A stretch of DNA of 23,155 nt from an uncultured Clostridia bacterium (GCA_948517135.1 CAORJJ010000026.1:1-23155); one strand, 5' to 3'. Counted from the first letter of the stretch, positions 6,687 to 15,201 are shown. A program made the numbers and translations. The notes: generated by a model not told the origin, from the letters alone.

Positions 6687-7565
6687 CTATCCCATTGCTA
6701 ATTTGAATTCTGAATTTATCGTGTCTCTTAACTGTTCAATCGTTGCTATAAGAGTTATTGTTTGTTCACTTATTACATTAATAATTTCATTATTAGAATT
6801 CTCAACATTAACTAATTCAGATTCCATCTTTTGAATAACATCTTTTTCTAATTTAGAATTTCCTGATATTTTATTTATAAGTTTATTTATAAATTCAATA
6901 ATTAAATTTCTTTTTTTCAAAACTGTTAAACTTGCACTTCTATATTTTACTATTTCTTCAAATTCTTCTTTTGTTGCTGTTATACATTCTTCTAATTTAA
7001 TTTCACATTGTTCTATTATTTCTTTATAACCATTATATTTATTTACTAATGCTTCTAATTTTTTCTCGTATAATTCTAATGGATCAGTTAATTCTTCTAA
7101 TAATTTTGTATACTTATCAAACTCAGCATGATTTAATGTTGTATCAATAACATGTTTAAAATATTTTTTTCTTTTAATATATTCAGAATACTTTGATGTT
7201 TGCAAAAATACTTCTCTATCTTCAATAATCTTTTTAAAATTAGCTATAGCAATTTTTTGATTTGCTTGTATTTCTTGTATTTCTACTGATATATTTATAA
7301 ATTGCTCTTTTCTTTGATTATAAATTTTTTGGAATTCATTATTGTATCTTTCCAATATTTTATTTTTTTGTTCTGAATACTCTTCTATTGATCTTCCATA
7401 ATACTCAATTTGGCTATCAATATTTTTTTCTATAGCTTCAATTTTTAATTTATAAGAATTCTCTAATTCTCTATTAAATTTTGCATATAAAAGAGTAGCT
7501 GATTGAACTTCAAGATCACTTAACTCTTTTAACTCTTGCATTAATTTAGCTCCAATATTTTCCAT
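6687..7565 (-). CDS. Coiled-coil protein, 292 aa
   Basis: Almost entirely charged helix (Glu, Lys, Ile, Asn) with coiled-coil character from about 30 to 130 and 150 to 285. No signal peptide or membrane span, and no enzymatic motif seen. A basic segment with RKKYFKH (about residue 155) may be a hinge between two coiled-coil arms. The ATG at 7565 is chosen because GGGGGAA lies 5 bases upstream; an in-frame GTG at 7592 would overlap the previous gene. Second gene of the cassette. Such architecture suits a scaffold or filament-forming protein, but nothing in the sequence proves it. Confidence 0.8.
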   Translation of the reverse strand: MENIGAKLMQELKELSDLEVQSATLLYAKFNRELENSYKLKIEAIEKNIDSQIEYYGRSIEEYSEQKNKILERYNNEFQKIYNQRKEQFINISVEIQEIQANQKIAIANFKKIIEDREVFLQTSKYSEYIKRKKYFKHVIDTTLNHAEFDKYTKLLEELTDPLELYEKKLEALVNKYNGYKEIIEQCEIKLEECITATKEEFEEIVKYRSASLTVLKKRNLIIEFINKLINKISGNSKLEKDVIQKMESELVNVENSNNEIINVISEQTITLIATIEQLRDTINSEFKLAMG

Positions 7566-7578
7566 ATATTCCCCCAAA

Positions 7579-7764
7579 TTACATAATATCACTTACATCT
7601 ATTTCAGATAATAAACCATATTGTTTATCATATTCCATAATTCTATTATATAGTGTAACTTCTCTTTCTCTTAATTCTTTATATAGCTTTAATAGCTTAG
7701 CATCTGATAGTTCCCCATAATTAATTTCTTTTCCCATGATATTTATAACTTTTGTCTTTTGCAT
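7579..7764 (-). CDS. Small hypothetical protein, 61 aa, first gene of the cassette
   Basis: Begins MQKTKVINIMGKEINYGELS and continues with a Leu/Lys/Glu-rich helical hairpin (KLLKLYKELREREVTLYNRI), then a short acidic end. An AAAGGAG site sits before the ATG at 7764. It stops 13 bases before the start of the coiled-coil gene. No family recognised. The presence of two proteins of about 50-60 residues in one operon with two long helical proteins suggests small binding partners or chaperones. Confidence 0.7.
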   Translation of the reverse strand: MQKTKVINIMGKEINYGELSDAKLLKLYKELREREVTLYNRIMEYDKQYGLLSEIDVSDIM

Positions 7765-7804
7765 AATTTGCTCCTTTTATACTAATATATATTACTATTT
7801 TAAC

Positions 7805-7830
7805 ATTTTTTTATAAGATTTTTTTATAAG
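7805..7830. repeat. Perfect tandem 13-base repeat upstream of the cassette
   Basis: Two adjacent identical copies of ATTTTTTTATAAG (7805-7817 and 7818-7830), in the leader or promoter region of the four-gene cassette. The copies are one and a quarter helical turns apart. Composition is low-complexity, so chance or slippage is possible. No convincing -35/-10 pair was found here, although a TATAAT lies at 7849-7844 on the minus strand. Confidence 0.5.
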
Positions 7831-7878
7831 TTACATAAATGATATTATAATTTAATAAAAATGAGATTTATGGACAAA

Positions 7879-7921
7879 AAAAGTGAAATTTAAGAACGAA
7901 CTGTTCCTAAACTTCACTTTT
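7879..7921 (-). terminator. Strong terminator of the MscS / patatin / amylase operon
   Basis: 19-base arms (7879-7897 with 7903-7921) pair fully in minus-strand RNA, with two G:U pairs that would be A:C mismatches on the other strand. A run of seven U follows. This shows the hairpin acts on the minus strand, ending the amylase transcript and shielding the cassette downstream. Confidence 0.85.
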
Positions 7922-7923
7922 AA

Positions 7924-9387
7924 CTAATTTACTTGCCTTCCACCCTTTATCCAAACAGAAACACTACCATCTTTACAATAAAAAATTCCATTTCCGTCAT
8001 TATCAACATATACTGGCTCTGTCATATTTCCAGTACAATCATAAAATATTGTATTAGCAAGTTTTTTTCCAACATTCATTTGAATACAACCACCATAACT
8101 ATCAGACATAACTACTGCTAATCCTGAATTTGGATGATCATAGTCTCCTAATCTTGTAAAACCAATAACATTTTTGTCATACAAATAATCTATTTGTTCA
8201 CCATATGCAAAATATTTTCTTATTTTCATAAAAAGGTCTAACATTGGTTTCTTTGAACTAACTTGTTTTTCAGGTATCCCATAATAATCTCCATAAAATA
8301 CACATGGAAATCCATCTTTTCTTAATAATATAAGAGCATACGCTAATGGTTTAAACCAATCTAAGATCCATGATTCTAATGCTTGACCTGGTTCTGTATC
8401 ATGATTATCTACAAAAGTAACAGCTTTACTAGGATTACTTCCTACTATTGTTCCATCAAATATATGGCTCATATTAAATTCACCATTACTTATTGAAGCT
8501 CTATATAAATTATAATGTAATGGTACATCGAAAAGTGACATACAACCATTAGTTTTTTTTATGTATTCATTTATTACATCTATGTTTGAACTCCAATACT
8601 CTCCTACTGCAAATAATCTCTTTTCTGTATCTTTTCCCATCTCCCATAGCCATTCTGGGTAAAATTCTGCTCTAATATGTTTTACTGCATCTAATCTGAA
8701 TCCATCTACTAATGTTGTGTTTAAGTACCATTTTCCCCAGTTTTTAAGTTCTTTAACAACATCAACATTATTTAAGTCTATATCTGCACCCATTAAATAA
8801 TCATAGTTTCCATTTTCTTTATCTACATCTTCATCCCAATGCTTACCATAAAATTTATAAATTGCTGCTGTACCCGTATTTTCATCCCAATCTATTCCAT
8901 GAAAATGAGTCCAGTTCCATTTAAAACTTGAATACGCATCTCCTCTTCCTGGAAATGTATATTTGGTCCAAACTCTAATATTTTTAGCCTCTGTTAGGCT
9001 TACATTTCTGTTACTTGAATCATCCTGAACTGCTAATACCTCTTCTGTTTCATCAGCACCCATTTTATGATTTAAAACAACATCTGCTAAAACTTTTATA
9101 TTATTTGAATGCAATATTTTTATTGCTTCTATGTATTCTTCCTTTGTTCCATACTTCGTTGGAATAGCCCCTTTTTGATGAAATTCACCTAAATCATATA
9201 AATCATATACACCATATCCAACATCGTCTTTACCACCTGCACCTTTATATGCTGGTGGTAACCACAAATGTGTTACTCCTATGTTTTCTAAATGTTTTGA
9301 TTCTTTTGTAAGCTTATTCCAAAGTGTAGAATCACTAGGTAAATACCATTCGAAATATTGCATCATTGTATCGTTTACTCTAGGCAA
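7924..9387 (-). CDS. Cytoplasmic alpha-amylase, GH13, 487 aa
   Basis: Glycoside hydrolase family 13 endo-acting alpha-amylase that cleaves alpha-1,4 bonds in starch, glycogen or maltodextrin. Visible (numbered from the TTG): TMMQYFEWYLP near the N-terminus, DVVLNH (about 102-107), nucleophile Asp233 in DGFRLDAVKH, acid/base Glu263 in AVGEYW and transition-state Asp330 in FVDNHD. No signal peptide, so it should act inside the cell, as in the AmyA-like subgroup GH13_5. An AGGAG site lies 8 bases before the TTG at 9387; an upstream in-frame GTG (9396) overlaps that site and is unlikely. It follows the patatin gene by 19 bases and is the last gene of the operon. Probably used on stored glycogen or imported dextrins. 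Confidence 0.93.
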   Translation of the reverse strand: MPRVNDTMMQYFEWYLPSDSTLWNKLTKESKHLENIGVTHLWLPPAYKGAGGKDDVGYGVYDLYDLGEFHQKGAIPTKYGTKEEYIEAIKILHSNNIKVLADVVLNHKMGADETEEVLAVQDDSSNRNVSLTEAKNIRVWTKYTFPGRGDAYSSFKWNWTHFHGIDWDENTGTAAIYKFYGKHWDEDVDKENGNYDYLMGADIDLNNVDVVKELKNWGKWYLNTTLVDGFRLDAVKHIRAEFYPEWLWEMGKDTEKRLFAVGEYWSSNIDVINEYIKKTNGCMSLFDVPLHYNLYRASISNGEFNMSHIFDGTIVGSNPSKAVTFVDNHDTEPGQALESWILDWFKPLAYALILLRKDGFPCVFYGDYYGIPEKQVSSKKPMLDLFMKIRKYFAYGEQIDYLYDKNVIGFTRLGDYDHPNSGLAVVMSDSYGGCIQMNVGKKLANTIFYDCTGNMTEPVYVDNDGNGIFYCKDGSVSVWIKGGRQVN

Positions 9388-9406
9388 ATCTATCACTCCT
9401 AAATAT

Positions 9407-10261
9407 TTATTTTACTAATTTTAGTATTTCTTCTTTTTTATCCATTATAGTTTTATAACCTGTTTCTACAAGTTTATCTGCATTGTCTATTTCTAATAGA
9501 CTTGCTCCTCTTGCATCTATTTCAATTGCTAAATCTGAGTCTTTTTGTGCTTTTCTAACATCTTTAAGTGAAAATATATCAACAGTTCTTAATAAAATAG
9601 CTAATATATCATTCTCAGGCTCATAATCATCTATTCTAAAACTTAATGCAAGTGTCTTATCTGCTCCCATATCTTTTAAAATTTGTATAGGTAAATTATC
9701 TTTTGTTCCCCCATCTATAAAATTATATTTATCATATTCACATGGAGTATATATTCCTGGAAAAGACATACTTGCTCTTGTTGCTTTTGCAATTGGTGCA
9801 TCATAAATATAATCTATATCATCATTTTTTAAATTAAATTTCTTAGATAAAAATATACATTCTTTTGTTGAAATTGTATCAACAGTGCAAATTGCATATG
9901 GTATTTCAATTTGATTCATATTTGTAATATCTTTATCTTTTGAAACATTCTTTACTAAATTTTCAATATTTTCACCATCTATTAATCCAGAAATTTGAGC
10001 AACTCCTGATGTAAGATATGTATAACCAGCTTTAAATATTGGTTTTTTCTTTATTTCAGTAAGTACTTTGTAGTTTTCAAGTGTTCTCCTTTTTATTTCT
10101 TCTACACTATACCCCATTGCATAAAATGTTGCAAAAATACTTCCTGAACTCGTTCCTGATAAAAAATCAATTTTTATTCCTAGCTCTTCTAATGCTTTTA
10201 GTGCACCTATATGAGCTAATCCTTTTAATCCTCCTCCAGCTAATGCTACACCTAAACTCAT
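9407..10261 (-). CDS. Patatin-like phospholipase, 284 aa
   Basis: Serine lipase of the patatin family with a Ser-Asp dyad: oxyanion loop GGGLKG (9-14), nucleophile Ser38 in GTSSG (36-40) and Asp183 in DGG (183-185). Length equals a bare catalytic domain, as in bacterial YlbK/RssA-type proteins. There is no signal peptide or membrane helix, so it is probably cytoplasmic or membrane-peripheral and acts on acyl lipids. The ATG comes one base after the stop of the MscS gene, showing coupling. An AAGGAAG sequence lies rather far upstream, so initiation may depend on translation of the previous gene. Confidence 0.9.
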   Translation of the reverse strand: MSLGVALAGGGLKGLAHIGALKALEELGIKIDFLSGTSSGSIFATFYAMGYSVEEIKRRTLENYKVLTEIKKKPIFKAGYTYLTSGVAQISGLIDGENIENLVKNVSKDKDITNMNQIEIPYAICTVDTISTKECIFLSKKFNLKNDDIDYIYDAPIAKATRASMSFPGIYTPCEYDKYNFIDGGTKDNLPIQILKDMGADKTLALSFRIDDYEPENDILAILLRTVDIFSLKDVRKAQKDSDLAIEIDARGASLLEIDNADKLVETGYKTIMDKKEEILKLVK

Positions 10262-10262
10262 T

Positions 10263-11339
10263 TTATTGTTCTATTTCTTCCTTTCTTTTTACATATAATG
10301 TCTGTGTTGGATATGCTAAGTCTATATTTTCTTTTTCGACTAAGAATAATAAACTGCATAAAACATCTTGTTTTGCTTTTAAAAATGGTACATATTCTGA
10401 CTCCTTTAAAAACAATACTACTTTTATATCATTACTATATGCTGTAATGTTTATTAGACTTACTTGTATAGTCTCTTTTATAACTTTAGGATCATTTTCC
10501 AAAACAACCTTTATTTCTTTAACAATTTTCTTTATTTTTTCGGAAGATGTTTCTAAACTCAAGTTTAATATACATTCAAATCTTCTACTTGTTAATCTGT
10601 TCCAATTAATAACATATGAAGATGTTATTACAGAATTTGGAATTGTAACAACTGAATTATTAAATGATTTTATACGTGTACTTCTAAATGTAATATCTAT
10701 TACAGTTCCTTGGTATTGATCTACTTCAATCCAATCTCCAATTACAAATGGTTTATCTGTCAATATTACCACACCACTTATTAAACTTTTTACTAATTCT
10801 TGAGCAGCTAGTGCCACTGCCGCAGATGCAAATCCTAATGCTGCAAATAGACCACTTAAGTCTTCTGCATAACCAGTTTCTGCTAAAACAATAAAAATAT
10901 ATATCATCCATATAACAAATCTTGTTATTGTACATAAAAACATATTTACAGTTTTATTAGTTGGATCTCTAAAAAATCTTTTTAAAAATATAGAGTCACT
11001 ATTAATAAAACTTGTAACTATTTTAAATACATAGTATATAATTACAAGTTTATATATTTTATTCATTATATATAATACTTGAGCATTTGTAGGTAGTATT
11101 TTTATCATACAATAAATTCCAATTAATATAAACATTATGTTTAATGGTCTATACATACTACTATCTTTTGGACTTCTCTTGCTTTTTATGATTTTATAAT
11201 AGGTTTTTATTATTATTTTTGAGAAAACAGTTCTAAAAATTATAAAAAACAATAATACAGCTATTGATATTTGTAAGTCAAATATTTTTAGTAAATCATT
11301 CAAATTTATTGATGATAGCATTTGTTTAATACTTTCCAT
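10263..11339 (-). CDS. MscS-family mechanosensitive ion channel, 358 aa
   Basis: Small-conductance mechanosensitive channel that opens under membrane tension to release solutes during hypo-osmotic shock. Membrane helices lie at about 23-45, 66-83, 88-112 and 133-153, then the Gly/Ala-rich pore helix (161-195, SGLFAALGFASAAVALAAQE), the beta domain (PFVIGDWIEV, 197-206; TIPNS, 232-236) and a C-terminal alpha/beta domain. It has more N-terminal helices than three-helix E. coli MscS. The ATG at 11339 is chosen for its GGAGG site; the ATG 12 bases upstream (11351) is part of that same site. First gene of the operon with patatin and amylase. Confidence 0.92.
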   Translation of the reverse strand: MESIKQMLSSINLNDLLKIFDLQISIAVLLFFIIFRTVFSKIIIKTYYKIIKSKRSPKDSSMYRPLNIMFILIGIYCMIKILPTNAQVLYIMNKIYKLVIIYYVFKIVTSFINSDSIFLKRFFRDPTNKTVNMFLCTITRFVIWMIYIFIVLAETGYAEDLSGLFAALGFASAAVALAAQELVKSLISGVVILTDKPFVIGDWIEVDQYQGTVIDITFRSTRIKSFNNSVVTIPNSVITSSYVINWNRLTSRRFECILNLSLETSSEKIKKIVKEIKVVLENDPKVIKETIQVSLINITAYSNDIKVVLFLKESEYVPFLKAKQDVLCSLLFLVEKENIDLAYPTQTLYVKRKEEIEQ

Positions 11340-11368
11340 TTTTTCCTCCATTATAATACTACATTGTA

Positions 11369-11397
11369 ATTATATATTAAAAAAAAATAAAAGTATA
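11369..11397 (-). promoter_or_regulatory. Possible promoter of the MscS operon
   Basis: Minus strand -10 TATAAT (11374-11369) with a 17-base spacer from a weak -35, TATACT (11397-11392). It sits between the Spo0E-like gene's terminator and the MscS start. Confidence 0.35.
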
Positions 11398-11427
11398 CCT
11401 TTTTAACAAATTTTTCAAATAACCAAA

Positions 11428-11455
11428 AAATAGTGTCATTTTATTGACACTATTT
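11428..11455 (-). terminator. Terminator of the Spo0E-like gene
   Basis: Perfect 11-base stem AAATAGTGTCA (11428-11438) with 11445-11455 and a 6-base loop, followed on the minus strand by a U run. It lies 4 bases beyond the stop of the small gene. Confidence 0.8.
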
Positions 11456-11458
11456 ACT

Positions 11459-11596
11459 CTAGCCATTAATTTTATAGTATTCAGCAATGAGCTTGTCTAA
11501 TTCTACACTCACCTTATATATTTTAGAGTAATCTTCACCTTCAGAAATACACCTATTAAGTTCATTTCTTAATCTACATATTTCTTCATTTAACAT
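11459..11596 (-). CDS. Spo0E-like aspartyl-phosphate phosphatase, 45 aa
   Basis: A very short gene, complete with its own promoter, ribosome binding site (GGGAG) and terminator. The protein is a helical hairpin with the Spo0E signature: LRNELNRCI in helix 1, then YSKIYKVSVELDKLIAEYYK with the S-x-x-LD-x-LI core (Ser30, Leu33-Asp34, Leu36-Ile37). Family members remove the phosphate from the sporulation regulator Spo0A and so hold back sporulation; others act on different response regulators. Length (45 aa) is normal for short Clostridia and Bacillus relatives. Three Spo0A-box-like sites upstream of the promoter suggest feedback control by Spo0A. Assignment rests on the motif; the target is inferred. 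Confidence 0.85.
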   Translation of the reverse strand: MLNEEICRLRNELNRCISEGEDYSKIYKVSVELDKLIAEYYKING

Positions 11597-11665
11597 ACTA
11601 ATCACTCCCTTTTTTTCTAAAATATTTGATATTTTTTAGTATTGCTACTTTGTATATCTAAATTA

Positions 11666-11694
11666 AAAATACCACAATATTCGCTTAAAGTCAA
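11666..11694 (-). promoter_or_regulatory. Promoter of the Spo0E-like gene
   Basis: Minus strand -35 TTGACT (11694-11689), 17-base spacer, -10 TATTTT (11671-11666). Predicted start near 11659, giving a leader of about 60 bases. Confidence 0.6.
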
Positions 11695-11724
11695 GAAATT
11701 GCAAGGGATGTAGCCTAATTTTCG

Positions 11725-11752
11725 TGCGACATATTTCGACATTTGTTCGACA
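11725..11752 (-). promoter_or_regulatory. Three tandem Spo0A boxes (0A boxes)
   Basis: On the minus strand TGTCGAA (11752-11746), TGTCGAA (11741-11735) and TGTCGCA (11731-11725), spaced 11 and 10 bases apart, i.e. on one face of the helix. Two match the 0A-box consensus TGNCGAA exactly and the third differs at one base. They lie about 66-93 bases upstream of the predicted start of the Spo0E-like transcript, between it and lgt. Confidence 0.7.
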
Positions 11753-11793
11753 TTTGATTAAAAATGATTAGTAATATAAACGTTTCTAGGGAG

Positions 11794-12591
11794 TTACTTA
11801 TTTTCTGTCTTAGAATCTTTCTTTGTTTTAATTATAATATAAACTATTGAACACACAAATATTACTAATGACAATACTTGTGATGCTCTAAGATTAAATA
11901 GCATTAAACTATCTGCTCTTATTCCCTCTAAGAAAAATCTAATTCCTGAATATAATAAACAATATAATCCGAAAATTTGACCTTCAAATTTTCTGTGATT
12001 TTGTAATATTTTTAATACGATAAAAATTATTAATGTTGCAACTAATTCATAAAAGAATACTGGATGCACTTCTATATATCCTTCTACCGTTCTAATTCCC
12101 ATTCTGAATATAGACATAGTTTGTGCTCCATATGCTTCAACATTAAAAAAGTTTCCAAGTCTACCAATACATTGCGCAAGTGCTACATAAGGTACAACAT
12201 AATCAAATAAATTTAATACATTTATTTTTCTAATTTTGCAATAAACTAATATTGTAATAGCCCCCAATATTAGCCCACCATAGATTGCTAATCCTCCATT
12301 TCTGAAATCAAATATTTCAGAAATATTTTGAGAATAATAACTTAAATTAAATATTACATAATAAAGTCTTGCTCCAATTGTTCCAAATATAATTCCTAAT
12401 ACTGTACAAATTAATACATCATTGTATTCAATATCAAATTTTTGCTTTGCTATTTTAGATAAAATTAAAGCAAGAACAATACCTAGTACAATGCATACTG
12501 CATATTTGTACACTGAAATTCCAAAAATTGTAAAAGCAATTTTGGATACTTCAAAACTTAAATTTAATCCTGGAAATGTTACTATATTCAT
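11794..12591 (-). CDS. lgt: Prolipoprotein diacylglyceryl transferase Lgt, 265 aa
   Basis: Membrane enzyme that transfers diacylglycerol from phosphatidylglycerol to the lipobox Cys of prolipoproteins, the first step of lipoprotein maturation. The Lgt signature is present: GRLGNFFNVEAYG (143-155), with the essential Arg and Asn. GGLAIYGG (99-106) is the segment whose second aromatic/His position is His in E. coli and Tyr here. HPVFFYE follows further on. About seven hydrophobic segments are visible. A GGAGG site precedes the ATG. It follows the YmfH-like gene by 21 bases and ends the operon; I see no clear hairpin after its stop, so its transcript may run on toward the Spo0E region or end by another mechanism. 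Confidence 0.97.
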   Translation of the reverse strand: MNIVTFPGLNLSFEVSKIAFTIFGISVYKYAVCIVLGIVLALILSKIAKQKFDIEYNDVLICTVLGIIFGTIGARLYYVIFNLSYYSQNISEIFDFRNGGLAIYGGLILGAITILVYCKIRKINVLNLFDYVVPYVALAQCIGRLGNFFNVEAYGAQTMSIFRMGIRTVEGYIEVHPVFFYELVATLIIFIVLKILQNHRKFEGQIFGLYCLLYSGIRFFLEGIRADSLMLFNLRASQVLSLVIFVCSIVYIIIKTKKDSKTENK

Positions 12592-12612
12592 TTTTTCAAC
12601 CTCCTACTACAA

Positions 12613-13875
12613 TTATTTTATAACTGATATTACTTTTAAGTTCTCTACAAAGACTTCTTTTAATACTTTTTCTATATAACTTTTATCAATCTCATTTATT
12701 GCATTAAAATAATCTAATGAATTTATATTTTTGAAATAATCTGAAACAAGTGATGTTGCTATATTTGATACATCATTATAGTCTTTAACAATTTCTCCAT
12801 ATATTTTCTTTTTAATTCTTTGAAAATCCTCTTCTAATATTCCATTTATTTTAATTGTTTCAATTTTGTTTGTAATTTCTTTTATAACATCTTCTATATC
12901 ATCTGTTTGAAATTGAATCATTACATGACTATATGTTTTTGAAAATTCATAATCAATTGTAGGAGCTGATATTAATTTTCCTTCCTCATATAATTTTTCA
13001 AAAGTTTTTGAACTTTTTCCAAACAATATATTTCCAATTATATCTATTGCTAAATCTTTTTTTATTTTATCTGATTTTAAATCATTATCTTTGTAAGCCA
13101 TTAATACAAGTGGCATACTTATATTCATTTTTTGTTCTATATATGGTTTTACAATTTCTGTCTGTTCTTCATTATATATTCTAACGGTTTCTTTGTCTAT
13201 GCTTTTCATTGTAATTTTTGATTTTACTTTTTCTGAAATCTCTTCAGGATCAAAATCTCCTACAATAACAAGTATCATATTATCTGGTCTATAAAATGAA
13301 TTATAAATTTTATATAATTTATCTTTATCAATTTTCGCAATTGTTTCAACAGTACCTGCAACATCAATATTAATTTCATTATCCTTATACATTGCTTTCA
13401 TTGCATTCATATATACTTTCCATTCAGGATAGTCATCATACATCATTATTTCTTGTTGAATTATTCCACGTTCTTTTTCAACATTTTCATCTGTAAAATA
13501 TGGATTTTGTACATAATTCATAAATTCATCTAAAGCATCATCAAAATGTTCTGTACACTCATATAAATATGCTGTATGGTCATTTGTTGTATAAGCATTA
13601 GCATCTACACCTATTGATGTAAGAACATCTAAACTATTTTTTCCATTTTCTTGTTCAAATAATTTATGTTCTAAATAATGAGCAATTCCATCTGGAACAA
13701 CTGTTAAATTTTCTTCTCCTGGCGCATAAAATTTATTATCAACAGATCCAAAGTTTGTACTCCAAACAATATATTTTTTTCTAGTTTTTTTAGGAAAAAC
13801 CATTAGTATTAATCCATTATCTAACTTTTCTGTATATAATTTTTCTTTTATTTGTTTATTTTCAGTAACTTGCAC
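12613..13875 (-). CDS. ymfH: M16 zinc peptidase, YmfH-like, 420 aa
   Basis: Insulinase/pitrilysin-family (M16) peptidase with an intact inverted zinc motif: His66-x2-Glu69-His70 (AHYLEH) and the distal Glu142 in QQEIMMYDD, 72 residues on. The second half (about 210-420) is the usual inactive companion domain. Length and order match YmfH of Bacillus, whose partner YmfF lacks the zinc motif; the two are thought to form a heterodimer that degrades peptides. No signal peptide, so cytoplasmic. It begins one base after the stop of the partner gene. Confidence 0.9.
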   Translation of the reverse strand: MQVTENKQIKEKLYTEKLDNGLILMVFPKKTRKKYIVWSTNFGSVDNKFYAPGEENLTVVPDGIAHYLEHKLFEQENGKNSLDVLTSIGVDANAYTTNDHTAYLYECTEHFDDALDEFMNYVQNPYFTDENVEKERGIIQQEIMMYDDYPEWKVYMNAMKAMYKDNEINIDVAGTVETIAKIDKDKLYKIYNSFYRPDNMILVIVGDFDPEEISEKVKSKITMKSIDKETVRIYNEEQTEIVKPYIEQKMNISMPLVLMAYKDNDLKSDKIKKDLAIDIIGNILFGKSSKTFEKLYEEGKLISAPTIDYEFSKTYSHVMIQFQTDDIEDVIKEITNKIETIKINGILEEDFQRIKKKIYGEIVKDYNDVSNIATSLVSDYFKNINSLDYFNAINEIDKSYIEKVLKEVFVENLKVISVIK

Positions 13876-13876
13876 T

Positions 13877-15157
13877 TTACACTTCCTTTCCAGTTAAAAA
13901 GTAAATTGTATCAATATCAATAGAATTTGCAAATTCAACAATTTGTTCCTTAGTAACTTTATTTATATTATCCATATATTCTTGCAAACTTAAATTCGTT
14001 TTTGAAATTTCTTGACCAATATAATAAACTATTTCTGTGTCTTGCTCTTCTTCTACATTTCGAATTCCAGAAATTAAAAATGTTTTTGCATTACTAATAT
14101 CCTCTTCTGAAAACTCACCTTTTTTTATGTTCTCTAATTGGACTTTTATAAGTTCTACTGCTTTTTCATAATTTTCAATTTGAATTCCGCATCTTATAAA
14201 TATATTTTTCTTTTGTTTGTAAAATACACTTTTAGCTGAATATGCAAGACTTGCTTTTTCTCGTACATTTTGGAAAAGCATTGAAGTTGCACCATTTCCT
14301 AAAATACTATTATAAACATTTCCTACTGCTCTTAAATTATCCATTTTTGTATTTATATCTAAACCAATTACAAGTTTTCCTTGTGTTACGTCACTCTCTT
14401 CTTTTACTTCACGTATTTTATCCACATTTTGTTTACTATCTGTGGAATCCAATATATAATTTTCTTCTCTAGGATTTAACTTTTCAATATTTTCGTTATT
14501 TCTTAAGAATTCTTCTATATTTTTCTCATCTATATTTCCAGAAATAAATATGTCTATTTTGCTATTTTGAATCAGCCAATTATAATAATCTGTAATTCCA
14601 TCTATTGTAATACTATCAACATCTTCTACATAACCATATTTATAAAGTCCAAATCCATTTTCTCCATACATTGTTGATATACAATTTTCTAATGCATAAC
14701 TGTCTTTATCATCAATTTTGCTTTCAATAACGTCTTTTAAATTTTCCTTTTCGACTTCTAAAAAGCTAGCCTTCAATTTTCCATTTTCTCTAACTGGATT
14801 AAATACTATATCTAAAAGATTTTCTAAATTCATCTTTAATATATTTTCATTATTTAGTGCATATTCATTACTTATTGATTCTATACAGAACTTAAGAACT
14901 ACATTATCTCCCATTTTATCAACACCACAATTGAATGATGCTCCATACATATTTTCAAGTTCTTTGCTAATTAAATATTGATTTGGTAACTTTTCAGTTC
15001 CTCTTCTAATCATAAATGGAACTAACGCATTTTTTGTAACTGTCTCCCTTTTTAAAGGTATTGTAACTATTATACAAGTTAAATCTGTCTTGTATAAATC
15101 AGTTTTTATAAAATGTGCTTTAATTCCTTGTTTTAATTCAACACTTGTTTTACTCAT
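13877..15157 (-). CDS. ymfF: M16-family non-catalytic partner, YmfF-like, 426 aa
   Basis: M16-fold protein without the HxxEH motif. The matching N-terminal region has MIRRGTEKLP where the active partner carries its zinc site. The C-terminal half keeps substrate-binding features of inactive M16 subunits, LFQNVREKASLAYSAKS (Arg and Tyr of the R/Y pair). The ATG at 15157 is preferred for its AAGGAG site 6 bases upstream; in-frame TTG (15199) and ATG codons further up lack one. Expected to pair with the YmfH-like product encoded next, as split M16 enzymes do. Part of the PPC / ymfF / ymfH / lgt operon. Confidence 0.87.
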   Translation of the reverse strand: MSKTSVELKQGIKAHFIKTDLYKTDLTCIIVTIPLKRETVTKNALVPFMIRRGTEKLPNQYLISKELENMYGASFNCGVDKMGDNVVLKFCIESISNEYALNNENILKMNLENLLDIVFNPVRENGKLKASFLEVEKENLKDVIESKIDDKDSYALENCISTMYGENGFGLYKYGYVEDVDSITIDGITDYYNWLIQNSKIDIFISGNIDEKNIEEFLRNNENIEKLNPREENYILDSTDSKQNVDKIREVKEESDVTQGKLVIGLDINTKMDNLRAVGNVYNSILGNGATSMLFQNVREKASLAYSAKSVFYKQKKNIFIRCGIQIENYEKAVELIKVQLENIKKGEFSEEDISNAKTFLISGIRNVEEEQDTEIVYYIGQEISKTNLSLQEYMDNINKVTKEQIVEFANSIDIDTIYFLTGKEV

Positions 15158-15201
15158 TAAATTCTCCTTCATTTTTATAGTATTAGTTATTTTTTCCAAA
15201 A

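Noticed and set aside
9394..9396. GTG start for the amylase
   Set aside because: It overlaps the AGGAG ribosome binding site; the TTG at 9387 has the right spacing.
10081..10719. Plus-strand frame of 212 aa across patatin and MscS
   Set aside because: Phe/Leu-rich antisense shadow of two clearly recognised genes.
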